Counted from the first letter of the stretch, positions 49,635 through 64,000 are shown. The stretch is 64,000 nucleotides of DNA from Cyprinodon diabolis (GCA_030533445.1 CM060080.1:23079377-23143376), one strand, 5' to 3'. The notes: generated from the letters alone by a model not told the origin. Made by a program: numbers and translations.

Positions 49635-50889
49635 ATTATAACTTAAGGTTTGACTGATTTTGCTTGTTGTCGGATGGTTTTATTCTCCATAACTAACCCT
49701 GACATAAAAAATTAAACGTTACAGTTTGTGATTTAAATTAGACTTTTGTTACTTTTTTGTATGTTAAATAATCCGAGGTATGTTTTAGCCTTTCTGTTTT
49801 GATAGCAGAAGCTTGGCATCCTGTAAGTAAAAAGTAAAGGAGGAAAGAAGAAGCTGCTTGACGTTAGCTGGAGTTGTGATCAGTAGGATGGCAGCAACGG
49901 TTTAACGTTGCTCTCTAAAGAAAGTAAAGCTATAAATGGCTTTTTACTAACTTGAATTATGTTTATTCAGATTATTTTGAGAGGAATCAAGAATGGAACA
50001 TTAGAACAAGCGGTTTCATTGACCTACATGCCCTGCCCACAGGTTTTTACACAGCTGGACACCAAACGCTGTTTTCCTGTGTGGAAAACCTGAACGCTGC
50101 CCAGAGATCCTGCTTTATTCCTTCATGCACATGTAGGGATTTAATTATTGGACAGGCTGTTGTTTTGTTCCTGTAAAGAAATGTGTGTTGAAGTGGTGTT
50201 TCATTAAGGACGTTGATTTTTTTTCTCTTTTCCACCCCCGCCTCAGTGAACAGAAAGGAAAAATCTTGTTCTACTAGTTTTGCGTGTAGAGGCCCGGAAA
50301 CCTGATTCCTCTTGTAAATAGCCAGTCAACTACAAATGTATTCCTTCCCCCCCCCCCCTGTCTTTCTCCCATTTAAAGCTCCTTCCTGTTTAGCTGTATT
50401 TTTGATTTTCCTGATCACAGGTGGCCACATGGAGCCATATTTCACTGATCTTGTAACCTGAGTGCTTGCATTGTTTTGTTTTCTGACGAACCTCTCTCCA
50501 GTCTCTGCTTGTTTTGATGCAGCGTCGCATTTATTCAGTAACCATGCTATTTTCGGTGGCTCAGTGGTCTGTTAAAAGTGTGGTTGTTCCGCCCAGCAGG
50601 AGTCTTGCTTCAGACTGGCCTAAAATGGGCAGAAATGGGGCTGAACAAAAGCTGCTTGTCGTTCGTACAAAAGTTCTTGAAGCGTTGCAGCCGGGACCAA
50701 GCTGTATTACTATTGCCTGTGCCTCTCAACAGGAAAGGTATAGCAAACTTTTAGAAAAAACAAAACAATTCATTTAGCAGTTTATTTTGTAATGTCACAA
50801 ATCTTCAAGCAGATTTTTTATCCACACAAATATTAAAACCACTTTATCCTCTTTACATTTCTTACTGACTTTAGTAATCACACGACACT

Positions 50890-51430
50890 TAGTCCCTACG
50901 AAAGTAAACACACCTCTTGAACTTTTTCATCTTTTGTTTTTCTTCCTGCAATCATAACTATTGAATGTGTTTCATTGGGATTTCATTTGGTAGACCAAAG
51001 CAGAGTAGTAAGCTAGAATACAAATGTTGCAAGGTTATTACTTTGTAAAAATAATAAAGCTGCCGTGTCACCTTGCTAGACAGGGAATTCCCCCCCAGTC
51101 TAAAATAGCATAAAAAGTTATAAAAAGCCCAAACACAACTGAATTATTTCTCATATTATTTCCTCCAGATTAATTCATACAACTGAAGATACACTGCTTT
51201 TAAAAAGTATATTTTTACTACTAATATTTTGCATTAAGTTGCTTCTAGCTATTCATTTACTATTATATAATTTACCAATTTGAGATTGGATCTAAATCTT
51301 ACGATTAAAATCTGATTGATATTTGAGATTTGAAGCGATATCCAGCTCTAGTGTCAACACTGGCAGCCTCTGATGGCTTTTTCTTTTCACAATGCTTCGT
51401 ACCGCCACCACGCTTCACAGCTGGAATTTT
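50890..51430. repeat. Tc1-type repeat relic beside the palindrome
   Basis: 'cacacctcttgaactttttcatc...ttggtagaccaaag' and, further right, 'cacaatgcttcgtaccgccacc' resemble pieces of fish Tc1 elements. The 904-bp palindrome lies immediately right of it. Confidence 0.5.
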
Positions 51431-51454
51431 ACATTCAGAATGAGTTCCTCTTAA

Positions 51455-52358
51455 AGGAATAGTACACCCAAAACATGATTAGCCTTCATTTTCTACTCAC
51501 CCCCATGCTGAACAACACTCTGGAGTACTTTTTTGATATCTCAAATGCATCTGGAGATCTGGGAGGCTTCTTGCTGTCTGCTGACATTCAAATAATGGAG
51601 GTCTATGGTGCCCGAGGCAGAAAGGTCCATAAAAGTCCACAAAAAACGTGTCAATATTCCTCCATACTGCTCGTCCAATGTATTCCAAGTGTCCTGAGTG
51701 GGTAGGGTCCATAATTTACTCGAAACGAAGTAATTTAGAATGTTTTTAGAGCATAAACAGTAGTGTATAGGATTTCCTAAAAGCGCGTTCACGAGTCTAC
51801 GGAAACCGCGGCAGACCAAACCAGATGAAAGTGCGCATTCAGCGTCTGCTCTGCCGATAATGCAAACGTAGAAGAAGAAATGTGCTGTTTACCTGTGCAA
51901 AGAAAGAAACAACGAAAGAAAAATGTCTGAGGACTTCAGTGTTGAGGAAGAGCATGAGTTCTTTACCGAGCTGAATGCGCACTTTCATCTGGTTTGGTCT
52001 GCCGCGGTTTCCGTAGACTCGTGAACGCGCTTTTAGGAAATCCTATACACTACTGTTTATGCTCTAAAAACATTCTAAATGACTTCGTTTCGAGTAAATT
52101 ATGGACCCTACCCACTCAGGACACTTGGAATACATTGGACGAGCAGTATGGAGGAATATTGACACGTTTTTTGTGGACTTTTATGGACCTTTCTGCCTCG
52201 GGCGCTATGGACCTCCATTATTTGAAGGTCAGCAGACAGCAAGAAGCCCCCCAGATCTCCAGATGCATTTGAGATATCAAAAAAGTACTCCAGAGTGTTG
52301 TTCATCATGGGGGTGAGTAGAAAATGAAGGCTAATCATGTTTTGGGTGTACTATTCCT
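51455..52358. mobile_element. Large palindromic (foldback) element with TTAA target sites, piggyBac-like
   Basis: Two arms of about 388 bp (51455-51842 and 51971-52358) are near-perfect reverse complements, separated by a loop of about 128 bp. The ends read AGGAATAGTACACCC... and ...GGGTGTACTATTCCT, flanked on both sides by TTAA (51451-51454, 52359-52362), the piggyBac-type target site. The two arms differ at only about ten places, so the insertion is young or the arms have been homogenised. The same 92-codon open frame appears once in each arm and is a product of the symmetry. Confidence 0.88.
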
Positions 52359-52664
52359 TTAAGCTGTTAATTGCCACAATGACTCAAGCCCAGTTGTACA
52401 TTTATCATACTTTAAAAACAGTGAGAGTTGTAATGCTCTCATAAAACCAACCGCCGTAACACACCTCAAATGTAACGATCCCAGTCATAATGTTAATTTT
52501 GGTTGGCAAGCTTCCTGAATTAGGTTATTGTCATAGCAGTTATTTTATCAATGAACAGTCTAGTTTAAAAAAAAAAAAAAACGTATTTGTGGTAAAGGAT
52601 TAACACTAAAACGTCTCTAGAGACGCACGATGTCAGATACAACGGAAATGTCTGTTTCACAAAG

Positions 52665-52985
52665 GTGTCGTGATTAATCGTAATTAATCGATTATTGAAA
52701 TAATCAACTAATTTAGTAATTGATTGTTTTAATGAGTGTTTAAAGTGTGAGAGAGACTAAAATGTGCCTTTAGCTTACTGAGCAACCCGTTTAGAGCAGA
52801 AATTATACCTAAATTGTAAAAAAATAAAATAAAAAACATTTTGCAAAGAAAGTTTTCCGCTGTCAATATGTTTTATTCACAATTCCTCAAGTGGAAAAGT
52901 TTTAGTTTCATCAGGTTTACTGTAAAAAATCTTTAAGGAACCTTTGGCTTTATGATTATTAATCATTAGTTGCAGTTCTAGTGTG
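52665..52985. repeat. hAT-type repeat ('attaatcgattatt')
   Basis: 'gtgattaatcgtaattaatcgattattgaaataatc' near the left, and 'gattattaatcattagttgcag' near the right, match a common fish hAT-derived repeat. Ends not resolved. Confidence 0.5.
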
Positions 52986-53513
52986 AAAGGTTAGAAAAGG
53001 CTTAAATGATACAAATAAAAAAATAAAAAATAAGCATTAGAAAAACCGACTGATGTAGTAATAACCTAAAAGTTACATAAACTTTATACAAAACTTGATA
53101 AATAAAAGCTTATAGTATATATCAGCTCGCTAATATCAGATTTCAGATGCAGGCCGATATTTTCCGATATTTGATTTTTAGTAGATATCGGGACAGTTTT
53201 CAACACCAGTGCTGGATCAGGAGATCCCTAATCTCTACATATCTAAAGCAGTAGGAGACGCACCAATAAAGAATTCTAGAAAAGGAGGAAAACTGTTCAA
53301 TTTTATCTCCAGTTCAAAGTTCAAGATTTCTAATGAATCCCAATAAAATACTTTAAATTTGTGTTTGTTACTGGAAAGAATACAAAAAAGTTCAAGAGGT
53401 CTGACACTGTTAGCTGGTGCCATCTAGAACAGAGTGGATGTAATGAATCTGTTGGTGCTCACTTCCTGTTTGGTCTGACTCTGTTTTCTTGCTCATTCCA
53501 GCAGAGAGACATC

Positions 53514-54434
53514 ATGTTCCCGAAGGGCACCAAGCGCAAGTTTTCAGACCCCGGAGAGGAACCGGTGTGCAGCGGCGATCAGGGCCCCTCGGCTTCGCCC
53601 GCTGCAGCTCGGACGCTTTCATCATCTTACAGTCTGCAGCGGCAGTCGCTGCTCGACATGTCGCTGATTAAGCTGCAGCTCTGCCACATGCTGGTGGAAC
53701 CTAACCTGTGCCGCTCGGTGCTCATAGCCAACACGGTGCGGCAGATCCAGGAGGAGATGACCCAGGACGGCACCTGGCAGATAATGACCCAGGCCCTGGC
53801 AGCCGCCCAGTGCCCCGCCGATCGCCTGGTGGCCACCGAAGTGCTGTGCAGACAGACTGATGCGGCGGCGCAGGCTGGGCAGAGCCCCAAGCCGTTCCCG
53901 GTGTCTGGTCTGGAGGAGGGCTATCACTCTGAGGAGGTGGTGATGGATGGAGATGTGGAGGCGGTGGTCACCATGCCGTCCTTGTCCCCGGTCTCGCCTC
54001 AGCTCTCTTCGGCCTCTTACCTGCCAGGTCCTTTCGGGAATGCGCCCTGCTGGGAGGAAGAGGAGGAAGATGGTGACTGCGAAGAGGATGAAGAGGAGGA
54101 CAGTGAGGAGTCCGTGTCAGAAGAAGAGGAAAGCGAGCCGGACCACCTAAGAGCAGACTCCAGGACTGGAGAGCAGGTTTTTGGGACTTTTGAGATCAAA
54201 CACCCGGCTCCGCCCCCTGACCCGGCTCTGGAGGAACTGTTCTCAGACGTAGACCCCTCCTACTATGACCTCGATACAGTGCTGACAGGCATGCAGAGCA
54301 CCCCCAAAATGGGGCCCTACGACCTGCTGGAGAGCCTGTCCTCCCACGGGCCCACGGCCCTGAGCTCCAGCTCCAGCTGCAGGTCTGACCTGAATGAACT
54401 GGACCACATCATGGAGATCATTGTGGGATCATGA
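53514..54434 (+). CDS. cdca4: CDCA4, SERTA-domain transcription regulator, complete single coding exon
   Basis: CDCA4 (TRIP-Br family member, also SEI-3/HEPP) is a nuclear protein that modulates E2F/p53-dependent cell-cycle transcription. The 306-residue product starts MFPKGTKRKF, with a basic KRK signal. The SERTA domain spans about residues 38-86, with 'SYSLQRQSLLDMSL', 'KLQLCHMLVEPNLCRSVL' and 'NTVRQIQEEMTQDGTW', nearly identical to mammalian CDCA4. Residues 181-210 are strongly acidic (long Glu/Asp runs). The tail holds 'LEELFSDVDPSYYDLDTVL' (239-257) and 'DLNELDHIMEIIVGS' (292-306), the conserved PHD-bromo-binding/transactivation region. It is longer than human (241 residues), mainly from the acidic insert. 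The start is at 53514, the first Met in frame after the 3' splice site at 53500-53501. The frame is open further upstream, but that part is intron. Confidence 0.96.
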   Translation: MFPKGTKRKFSDPGEEPVCSGDQGPSASPAAARTLSSSYSLQRQSLLDMSLIKLQLCHMLVEPNLCRSVLIANTVRQIQEEMTQDGTWQIMTQALAAAQCPADRLVATEVLCRQTDAAAQAGQSPKPFPVSGLEEGYHSEEVVMDGDVEAVVTMPSLSPVSPQLSSASYLPGPFGNAPCWEEEEEDGDCEEDEEEDSEESVSEEEESEPDHLRADSRTGEQVFGTFEIKHPAPPPDPALEELFSDVDPSYYDLDTVLTGMQSTPKMGPYDLLESLSSHGPTALSSSSSCRSDLNELDHIMEIIVGS

Positions 54435-55912
54435 AACGGAGAGACGCAGCACTCGGACTATGCACAGCAAACAGTGCGTGTTTGTGGTGATGTTACAGAT
54501 TCTCACAGGTTTGGGGAACAAAGTGGGAGACTAATCGAGAAGAGGGTCAACTTTCAGACTGTAAACGGTTGAAATAAAGACGGAGAAAAGAATGACTTTG
54601 GGCGTTGGAAAGCCCACCTGAGCAGGGAGAAAATTAGTGTCCTACTTTAAGAAAGTCCCAAACTTGCTGATGTCTGTTGGAAGGCAAAGATAATTACCAA
54701 TACTGCAATGAAATCTGAGTCTCTGTTTCCATGTTTCTTTTTTTCATACATTCTGTCATTCTACCTTCTTCTGGTCCTATTCTGCCTTTTAAAGTCCGGT
54801 TCTATTTATTGTTACATGGACCAAGGGACAGCTCACCACACTACATGCACCGAAACAGAACAAATTGTAAATCCAAATCTATGAATTAATGCATATTTTT
54901 TTTTCTAGAGATTTGAGCAGTTATGAATGGAATATATGTAAATGTACGTATGTGTATATAGAAATATATTTTTTTGCATTATACGGCTTGGGGAATTTTG
55001 CGAGCATCGTTTGATATCCTGATTATTTTCTCTCCCGAGCGGTTTTTAAGGTTTTAAAGTAGCCAGACAGGAGGCGGTGTCTTCCTGTGGTTTGGTATAG
55101 GAAGTCCGCAGTAGAAGGTGTGAGGCCTGGCATCAAGACGCTCTGCAGTCACTTTTCAGCCACTCACCAGATGTGGCTCAGGACTTTTCAGTTTACAGTG
55201 TCCAGGAGACAAATGAAGTAGTCGGCTGTTCTGCTTTCAGTACAGACCCATTAATGGTAAGAATCTGGGGAAAGCCCCCCCACACCCCCCCACCAAATTA
55301 CCACCACTGCATCAAGAAGCCATATTTTTTTTCTCATTTGTTGCTACAAATGAAGAACCTTCTGTATTAACCCATCTAATTTATTGTTTATTTATTGTAT
55401 TTATTTTATCTAGGTACAGACATTGAATTAATTCAACCACCAGGCCCCCAGTGAAATTGTATTTATCCAAATTTTGCTCAGTTTTCAATGCAGTACCTAT
55501 TTATTCCTTTTTTTAATGATTATTAGTCAAAATAAAAACCAATGGGGTGAATCCTAAAGCTACTATGCAGCTCGTTCATGTGTTTCATACTGACTGTATC
55601 CTCCTTAAATTCCATTATGCAAACAGTTGTCTTTCTCCAAATCTGTAGAAAAAAAATGAAAACCGTTTTATTTCTTTTTTTTGTTCAAATTGCTTCTTAT
55701 GGTGATTAAACATGAACTCAGGCAAATGAAATGTATTGATTAAAATACAGTATTACAACACGCTGAATACCTTACCACAACACTCCTGAAGGATGTCACT
55801 CTAGTCTGAATAGGAGCTAGAACTTCAAAGACTTAATTATCTTTGTAAAATGTATGCATTTTTATATCAAGAAAAACATTGTAGCATCTTTGTACATATT
55901 TTTTATAATAAA
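54435..55912 (+). other. cdca4: cdca4 3'UTR with poly(A) signal
   Basis: This AT-rich sequence downstream of the cdca4 stop carries several ATTTA motifs, which often mark unstable messages, and a run of T-rich blocks. AATAAA at 55907-55912 is the best poly(A) signal. The 3'UTR length of about 1.5 kb is inferred. Confidence 0.6.
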
Positions 55913-58894
55913 AGGTGCAACTATTGAACCGTTTTGCTTATTTCTGTGAATTGATCATTTTCTCTTTGTTTTTATTGTGGCTCCATACGGAAGTCTGGAT
56001 TTAGATTTTATTGGTGAGGATTTAAAAGCCTGACACCCGCCCCCATCTCTAAATATTCTGCTTCTAATCAACGGTTGATGGATGGTTTTTCACGATCATG
56101 GCGATGTGATCCCTGAAGTATTTGGAGGCCCAAAATAAACTATACAATACATATATGTTATTGTCCCATTAGATAAATTAATGGGTAATTCAGTAAGTAG
56201 GGATAAGCTTTCTTAATGTTTAGTACATGGTTAAAATATGCAATTAACTAATTAGAAAATTAACCATTCAAACCAAACATTTCAAATGAAGTGATTTTCA
56301 TTCAAAGAAATTGGAGGGGGGGGGGTCACAGGTTAAAAGGTTTGAAACCCGTGGTATAGAAATCAGTTCCAGAATGTGATAACCTTATTTAGCTTTAATT
56401 TCTTTGGCTGAATTAGAGTACATTGCAAGTCAAATATGCAGTTATTTAACCATCCTTTATTTCATTTTCGGGAAAAAAAAACTTGTTCAGTAAAATTATT
56501 TCAATGAATGAAAGCTTGTAAAGTACATTGGAGCAGATTTAATCATGAACACTGACCCTTATTGAAATAAATCTTTGCATATTATTTGATTAGGTAAGTA
56601 AAATGATCTGGAAATTAAATAAGATGCACTTCTAAAAAAACGAAACTGTAGTTTCAAGTGCAATATCCACTACTTCATATATATAAAACTATGTACCGTA
56701 GGTTTATTTTATGAGCCAAGATATTCATTTGTGGGATCTTTTTAAACAAAATAAAATTATTTTAAGAAATGCTGACTTATTTTAGGTCAGAGTTTTCTGT
56801 TAATGTGAATATAAGTAAGCCTTTTAGAAATGCTAATAAAAATCAAAAGACTTTATAATGCATTAAGTCTTGTTGATAGATTGTGGACCTGTGCATCTCT
56901 GCAGCCCCTCAAATGGAACCATAAACCACTTTGCCTCTCTAACAAATCTTATCTTTGCCTGCCCAGTGTCTAGATTTAGATTTTTGATTGTTCTGTTACT
57001 GTTTCTATTTTTAGATTGATCAAAATTCGGAAATACTCAGAGATCTATAATCTTCATTTGTAATTTAATTTATTTTTTATTTAAGTAAGAGGTAGCTGAA
57101 TAAAGACAATTTAGGACATAATGCTAAACTTCTTAGTGTGCATTTATGAAAACTTTCCTAAAATTGTTTTTTTTCTGAAGTTCTGCACAGCTTAATGTTG
57201 TTTTATCTCATAAAATCCAAATTAAATACACAAAAGTTTGAAAGTTTATTAGAAATTATGAAAAAAAGGTCAAATATGAAAACATATGGAGCGCAGCCTA
57301 AACCACATTGTGTTTGGGACCTTTTTGTGCACGATTGATTTTGAATAAACGACGTCTAAGATCTGAAAGGTGTGTGTGCTCGCTTTAAAACGAGGAATAC
57401 TGAAAGCTGAATTAGACCAGAAAGCTCCAGTCTGGTTTAACTGAGACCTTTGTCCTTTCGTGCTCTCACATGATAATGTTGGACTATGAGATTCTGTGTG
57501 AGATAGGAAGCAGTTCAACAGAAGAGAAAGCTAACCTGCTCACTTAAGACCTGACTTAGTCTGTTTAGTCTGCTGCAGAGACACAAGTTCAACATTCTTC
57601 AACTTTAAGAAGTTTAAGGAAGGTTTATATTCAGTTTAAATTTCTATCTTTATTTATACACTTGGGCTGCAAGCATACAGATACAGAATAATAAAACCAT
57701 GAACAAAAACAGCATAAAATTGATTCCTGGTAAAAGTAGAGGAGATTAAATAGCAATGTCTTCACTAAAAATGTGTGGTTACTTTTTTTCTTCTTCTTTT
57801 TGTTGAGAGTTTAGCTTCACTGTGAGCTGTTGAATATGTAGCGATTTAGAGAACTGCTTTAACAAGTTAGCTATTTTTCTGCAGCTGTCAGCAGGTATTC
57901 CAGACCAGGAAGATCAGAATCTGTTCCAAGATTTTAAAAAATGTTCACTGTTTCGCCTCAGAAAGATGTTATATGTTTCCTCTCAATCGTTGTGTTGGGT
58001 TACAGTTCAAGGATTAGGCTGGCCGCTCCATAACTTTGACCTTTTGTTAGCAAGATCCTGCGAAAACTAATATCTAAGTCAAATTTTCTTTAAATAAATG
58101 TGTTCTCCCCTGTTTTTTAGCTTTTAAGTAAGATAATTTTACTATGGATTAAGATTATTTATGTTTTAAAAAAAATCCTCAAATATATAATTCCAAGTGC
58201 ATAATGTATATATTTTTTATTTTACTGGCAGAGATATCCTCATTCCATTGGTAGATAATTTATTAACATCCGCAAATTAGTGAAAGACACTTTTTTCCAA
58301 TAGATATTATTATATTATACTGAAATTGTATTTATTTTTAGATCAGTTTTTGCAGTGTAGGATTATTTTGTAGAATCATCCATTTCAGTTTCCTATTCCT
58401 CATAAAGGCAACATTCAGAGCTTTGTTGGTCTGATAAGGATCAACTATCTCTGGGATGTCAGAAATGTTTCTGACCCTGCAGTCTGAGAAACCTCAATTT
58501 ACATTTGTTCCTTATTCAGCACAATGAGGTCTGAATTATTGTTTTGCGGGCGTCAAACAAACTGTTAGTAATTCCTAAAGACAGAATAAGCACAAGGGTT
58601 ATTTTCCCACATATAGGAGATTTCTATGAAACATCAGCTGCAGGCCACACTTACAGAAAGAGCAAACACCAAGGGTTGCCAGATCACTTAGTTTCAACAT
58701 TCACATTTAACTGGCTGGTATAGATAATTAAATGGTTAGTTTCTTACACTGATGTCTCACTCAAGCACCCAGGAACCTTATGTACAGGAGAACCAGATAT
58801 GTAAACACAACCTCTGTCTATTATTCACTCAAATTTTACCCAACAGTCGATCCTTCCCTAAGTAAAAAAATAAATAATGACTCTATTCATAGTA
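55913..58894. other. Intergenic, downstream of cdca4
   Basis: AT-rich. I see no gene, no clear repeat boundary and no structural RNA. Confidence 0.5.
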
Positions 58895-59400
58895 GCTTCA
58901 TCTGGTCTGTTCCTGTTTGGATGTGACATCCTCCTTTAGAGAACTATCAGCTGTGCTGTGCTTGGCCTTTTTTTTTCAGTGTACTCCTGTTTCTCTGAAT
59001 GTGACTGGTTGGAAGTGCTCTCTTCATCCTCTGAAATGGGAGCTGGCTCGGAGCTCGTCTGCCCGGCTGTGTGTTTCCTAGACGGGGCCACCTTTGACAG
59101 TTGCCTTTTGTATCTCTGCTTCTTTTTGTATCTCTGCTTATGTCTCCTCGAACCCCACTCGGGCCGCCCCCACTGAGCCTGGTTCTGGTAGAGGTTTCTT
59201 CCTGTTAGAAGGGAGTTTTTCCTCTCCACTATCGCTACAAGCATGCTTAGTGTGAGGGATTAGCTTTAATTCGATGGTTTTCCTTAGATAGAAAACTTTG
59301 AACTAATCTGACTGAATGATCTGCTTGAATTGTCTCGGTAAAGTGCCTTGAGATGATATGTGTTGTGAATTAGCGCTATATAGATAAACTGAATTGAATT
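58895..59400 (-). repeat. Interspersed repeat copy A (inverted relative to copy B)
   Basis: On the minus strand it reads 'ttcaattcagtttat...tagcgctaattcacaacacat...ctcaaggcactt' and later 'aggaagaaacctct' and a Glu/Ser-rich short frame (EPAPISEDEESTSNQSHSEK). This is one of the commonest fish interspersed repeats. Class uncertain. Confidence 0.7.
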
Positions 59401-59879
59401 AAAAGTAAAATCTGAGTCAATATCAACATCCTGTGTTATTATTGCCCTTATGGGCGAAATCTGATATTTACTGATGTAGTGAGAAATTTGGTGTGTATTC
59501 TTTTAATTAACAGAAGAACCCATATGCCAAACAAAACTCTAAAATCCTATGATTTCCACAGGTATGGATGAAGGAGTGCGTTTCCTCGGAATCTGTTACC
59601 TCAATTCTCTTAAGACATACTGAGTTTTTCTTTCAGCCTGGTTCTTGTATGGAGGAGTCTCTTAAGTTTTTTTTCATCTACTTCCTCCCACATCTGTTTC
59701 TCATTAGTATCCTGCCCTTTGCTGTAATGTGTACAAAAGGATGTGATAATGTTCTGCTCGTTGCATATTCACTTATGCTCTTGAATGCTGCTTGCCTTCG
59801 AATAAACTCACAGAGACGGGACGGATCTTCTCTGACTTTATTAAAACTTACTCCTTTGATTATTGCATCTCGAGAACAC

Positions 59880-60145
59880 TGTTATATGTTTCTCTCGCCT
59901 ACCCTTTGGTGACCATGAAAAACCACAAACAGAACTGACAATGTTTTTCTGCTTCAGTTAAACACCCATAAACCTGAGCTGCATCACAATCACTGTCACA
60001 TGACCAAACAAATACCACATGACTGACCCCCTCCCCCTCAGCAACAAAAACACCAACTGCATGGAAATAAACACTGTGGTTGATAGAGGCCCTGCTTCAC
60101 CTATTGGGCCAATACCAATATGTGTAACATTATACTGATAGGAAA
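59880..60145. repeat. Second copy of the 28165-28440 repeat
   Basis: Carries 'gaccatgaaaaaccac', 'cctgagctgcatcacaatc', 'tcacatgaccaaaca' and 'ccacatgac' in the same order and orientation as the 28-kb copy, with about 20% difference by eye. Confidence 0.6.
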
Positions 60146-60445
60146 GCTGATATATAATTAAGTTATCTTTATCTTTTTTTAAGCTCCTAAGCAGGAATGC
60201 TGATACAAAGCGTGGAATAAAATCCAGATTACTGAGATTCTCCAAATATTCATATACATGATCTCTTCTTAACTGGACAAATATGGGTAGAAGTTAAAAC
60301 CTGAGGCTCCATATTTTGATAACTGGTGATATCTTCATGTTTACGGTAGCAGTGCTCACTGGTAACTCTAGACTTCTTTTGAATACCATTGAGATTATGA
60401 CTCGGTTAGCTTTGATACTATATATCATTTCTTTGATCCATTTTC

Positions 60446-60945
60446 AATTCAGTTTATTTTTATAGCGCCAATTCACAACACATGTCATCTCAAGGCACTT
60501 TATAGTTCACCAGATCATACAGTCAAATTGATTCACAGTATTCTATCTAAGGAAAACCAGTTGATTGCATCGACTCAATGACTCAACTGCCATCCCTCAC
60601 ACTAAGCATGCTTGTAGCAACAGTGGAGAGGAAAAACTCCCTTTTAACAGGAAGAAACCTCCAGTAGAACCAGCCTCAGTGTGAGCGGCCCCATCCAGGA
60701 ATCATACAGCCAGGCAGACAAGCTCGAGCCAGCTCCCATGTCAGAGGATAAAGAGAGCACATCCAGCCGGTCACAGTCAGAGAAAAAGGACTATACTGGG
60801 AAAACAGGCCGATCTCCAACATCTATAAACAAAAGTGTTGATGGCAGCAGCACTGCTGATATTTCTCTCCAGGATGGTGTCACAGCCAAAAAGGAACAGA
60901 TAAGCTAAAATGATAAAAGGAAGAGAGAGCAAAATGTTATATGAA
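60446..60945 (+). repeat. Interspersed repeat copy B
   Basis: Same family as copy A, plus orientation: 'tagcgccaattcacaacacatgtcatctcaagg', 'ggaagaaacctccag', then the frame EPAPMSEDKESTSSRSQSEK. The two copies are about 1 kb apart and face each other. Confidence 0.7.
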
Positions 60946-63765
<2,820 letters not shown>

Positions 63766-63813
63766 TAATATATTGTCTTATAAAGGTGGGAAAGTAACTA
63801 GAAAACCAGGAGC

Positions 63814-64000
63814 TTTGCTTTTAGGCAGTGCCGCAAACAGGAGACCAGCTTGTTTCGTTTGTATGACCTCAATTACGAAAAACAACTCGCAAAGATGGAT
63901 CAGCTAGTAGAGCGAGGTGCTGCGAGAACGCTGGGACCCTTTTTCCACCTGGATCCCCGCTCTTTTTCGCCCTCATCTCTCTCCTTTGTCAGACAAACTT
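63814..64000 (+). CDS. Possible exon of an unrecognised gene, cut by the right edge
   Basis: After a pyrimidine-poor acceptor-like 'gcttttag' (AG at 63812-63813), a frame stays open for the last 187 bases. It reads [19 protein letters not shown], then [18 protein letters not shown], then [18 protein letters not shown]. Base composition shifts from AT-rich repeat to balanced with CpG, as in an exon. I do not recognise the family. The charged, helix-like opening followed by a Ser/Pro-rich part is all that can be said. It may be chance. Confidence 0.4.

Noticed and set aside
51541..52316. Matching 71-92-codon frames on both strands
   Set aside because: They are mirror images created by the palindromic element, not genes.
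53622..54199. Minus-strand frames opposite cdca4
   Set aside because: Shadows of the GC-rich cdca4 coding exon, which is certain.
59568..59912. 114-codon frame with hydrophobic stretches
   Set aside because: No splice sites or family match, and its right end runs into the repeat at 59880.

Overview
The window is a vertebrate nuclear segment, almost certainly from a teleost fish. Genes have many short exons with GT-AG introns, roughly 60% of the DNA is AT-rich intron or intergenic sequence, and the repeats are types typical of fish: Tc1/mariner relics with 'gtgaatactt'-like ends, hAT non-autonomous elements with 8-bp target duplications, tRNA-derived SINEs, a Penelope-like fragment, and LINE tails ending in (TTCTA)n. 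The species cannot be read from the sequence. The SINE style would suit a percomorph or killifish-type genome, but that is a guess.

Four protein-coding genes can be reconstructed, with a possible fifth at the right edge. (1) larp1b (or its paralogue larp1), minus strand, from the start codon at 18035 down to an exon ending at 501. Nine in-phase coding exons give about 490 residues, up to just past the La motif; the rest lies beyond the left edge. (2) A divergent, shortened relative of drap1 (NC2-alpha histone-fold corepressor), plus strand, 24546-30958. It is spread over six very small exons, and I predict 145 residues. (3) ahsa1, minus strand, 38400-32131. Nine exons keep frame throughout and give 339 residues, so it looks complete and functional. 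(4) cdca4, a SERTA-domain transcription regulator, plus strand, with a non-coding first exon near 44400-44562 and the whole 306-codon CDS in one exon at 53514-54434. (5) An exon-like open stretch from 63814 to the window end, of unknown identity.

Layout: larp1b and the drap1-like gene diverge from a 6.4-kb repeat-rich spacer (18.1-24.5 kb). The drap1-like gene and ahsa1 converge tail to tail, with candidate poly(A) signals only about 190 bp apart near 31.3-31.5 kb. ahsa1 and cdca4 diverge across about 6 kb (38.4-44.4 kb) that holds a dead Tc1 transposon, a Penelope-like fragment and smaller repeats. The right 8 kb (55.9-64 kb) is mostly repeats and unassigned sequence.

The four genes do not form one pathway. 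They are housekeeping or regulatory genes: mRNA translation and stability (larp1b), basal transcription repression (drap1-like), the HSP90 cochaperone (ahsa1) and cell-cycle transcription (cdca4). The most interesting items are the divergent NC2-alpha-like gene with a near-perfect RFX X-box upstream, a heat-shock-element-like site upstream of ahsa1, and a set of mobile elements whose insertion footprints can be read to the base: four hAT elements with perfect 8-bp duplications, a LINE nested in an older repeat with a perfect 20-bp duplication, and a large TTAA-flanked palindrome.
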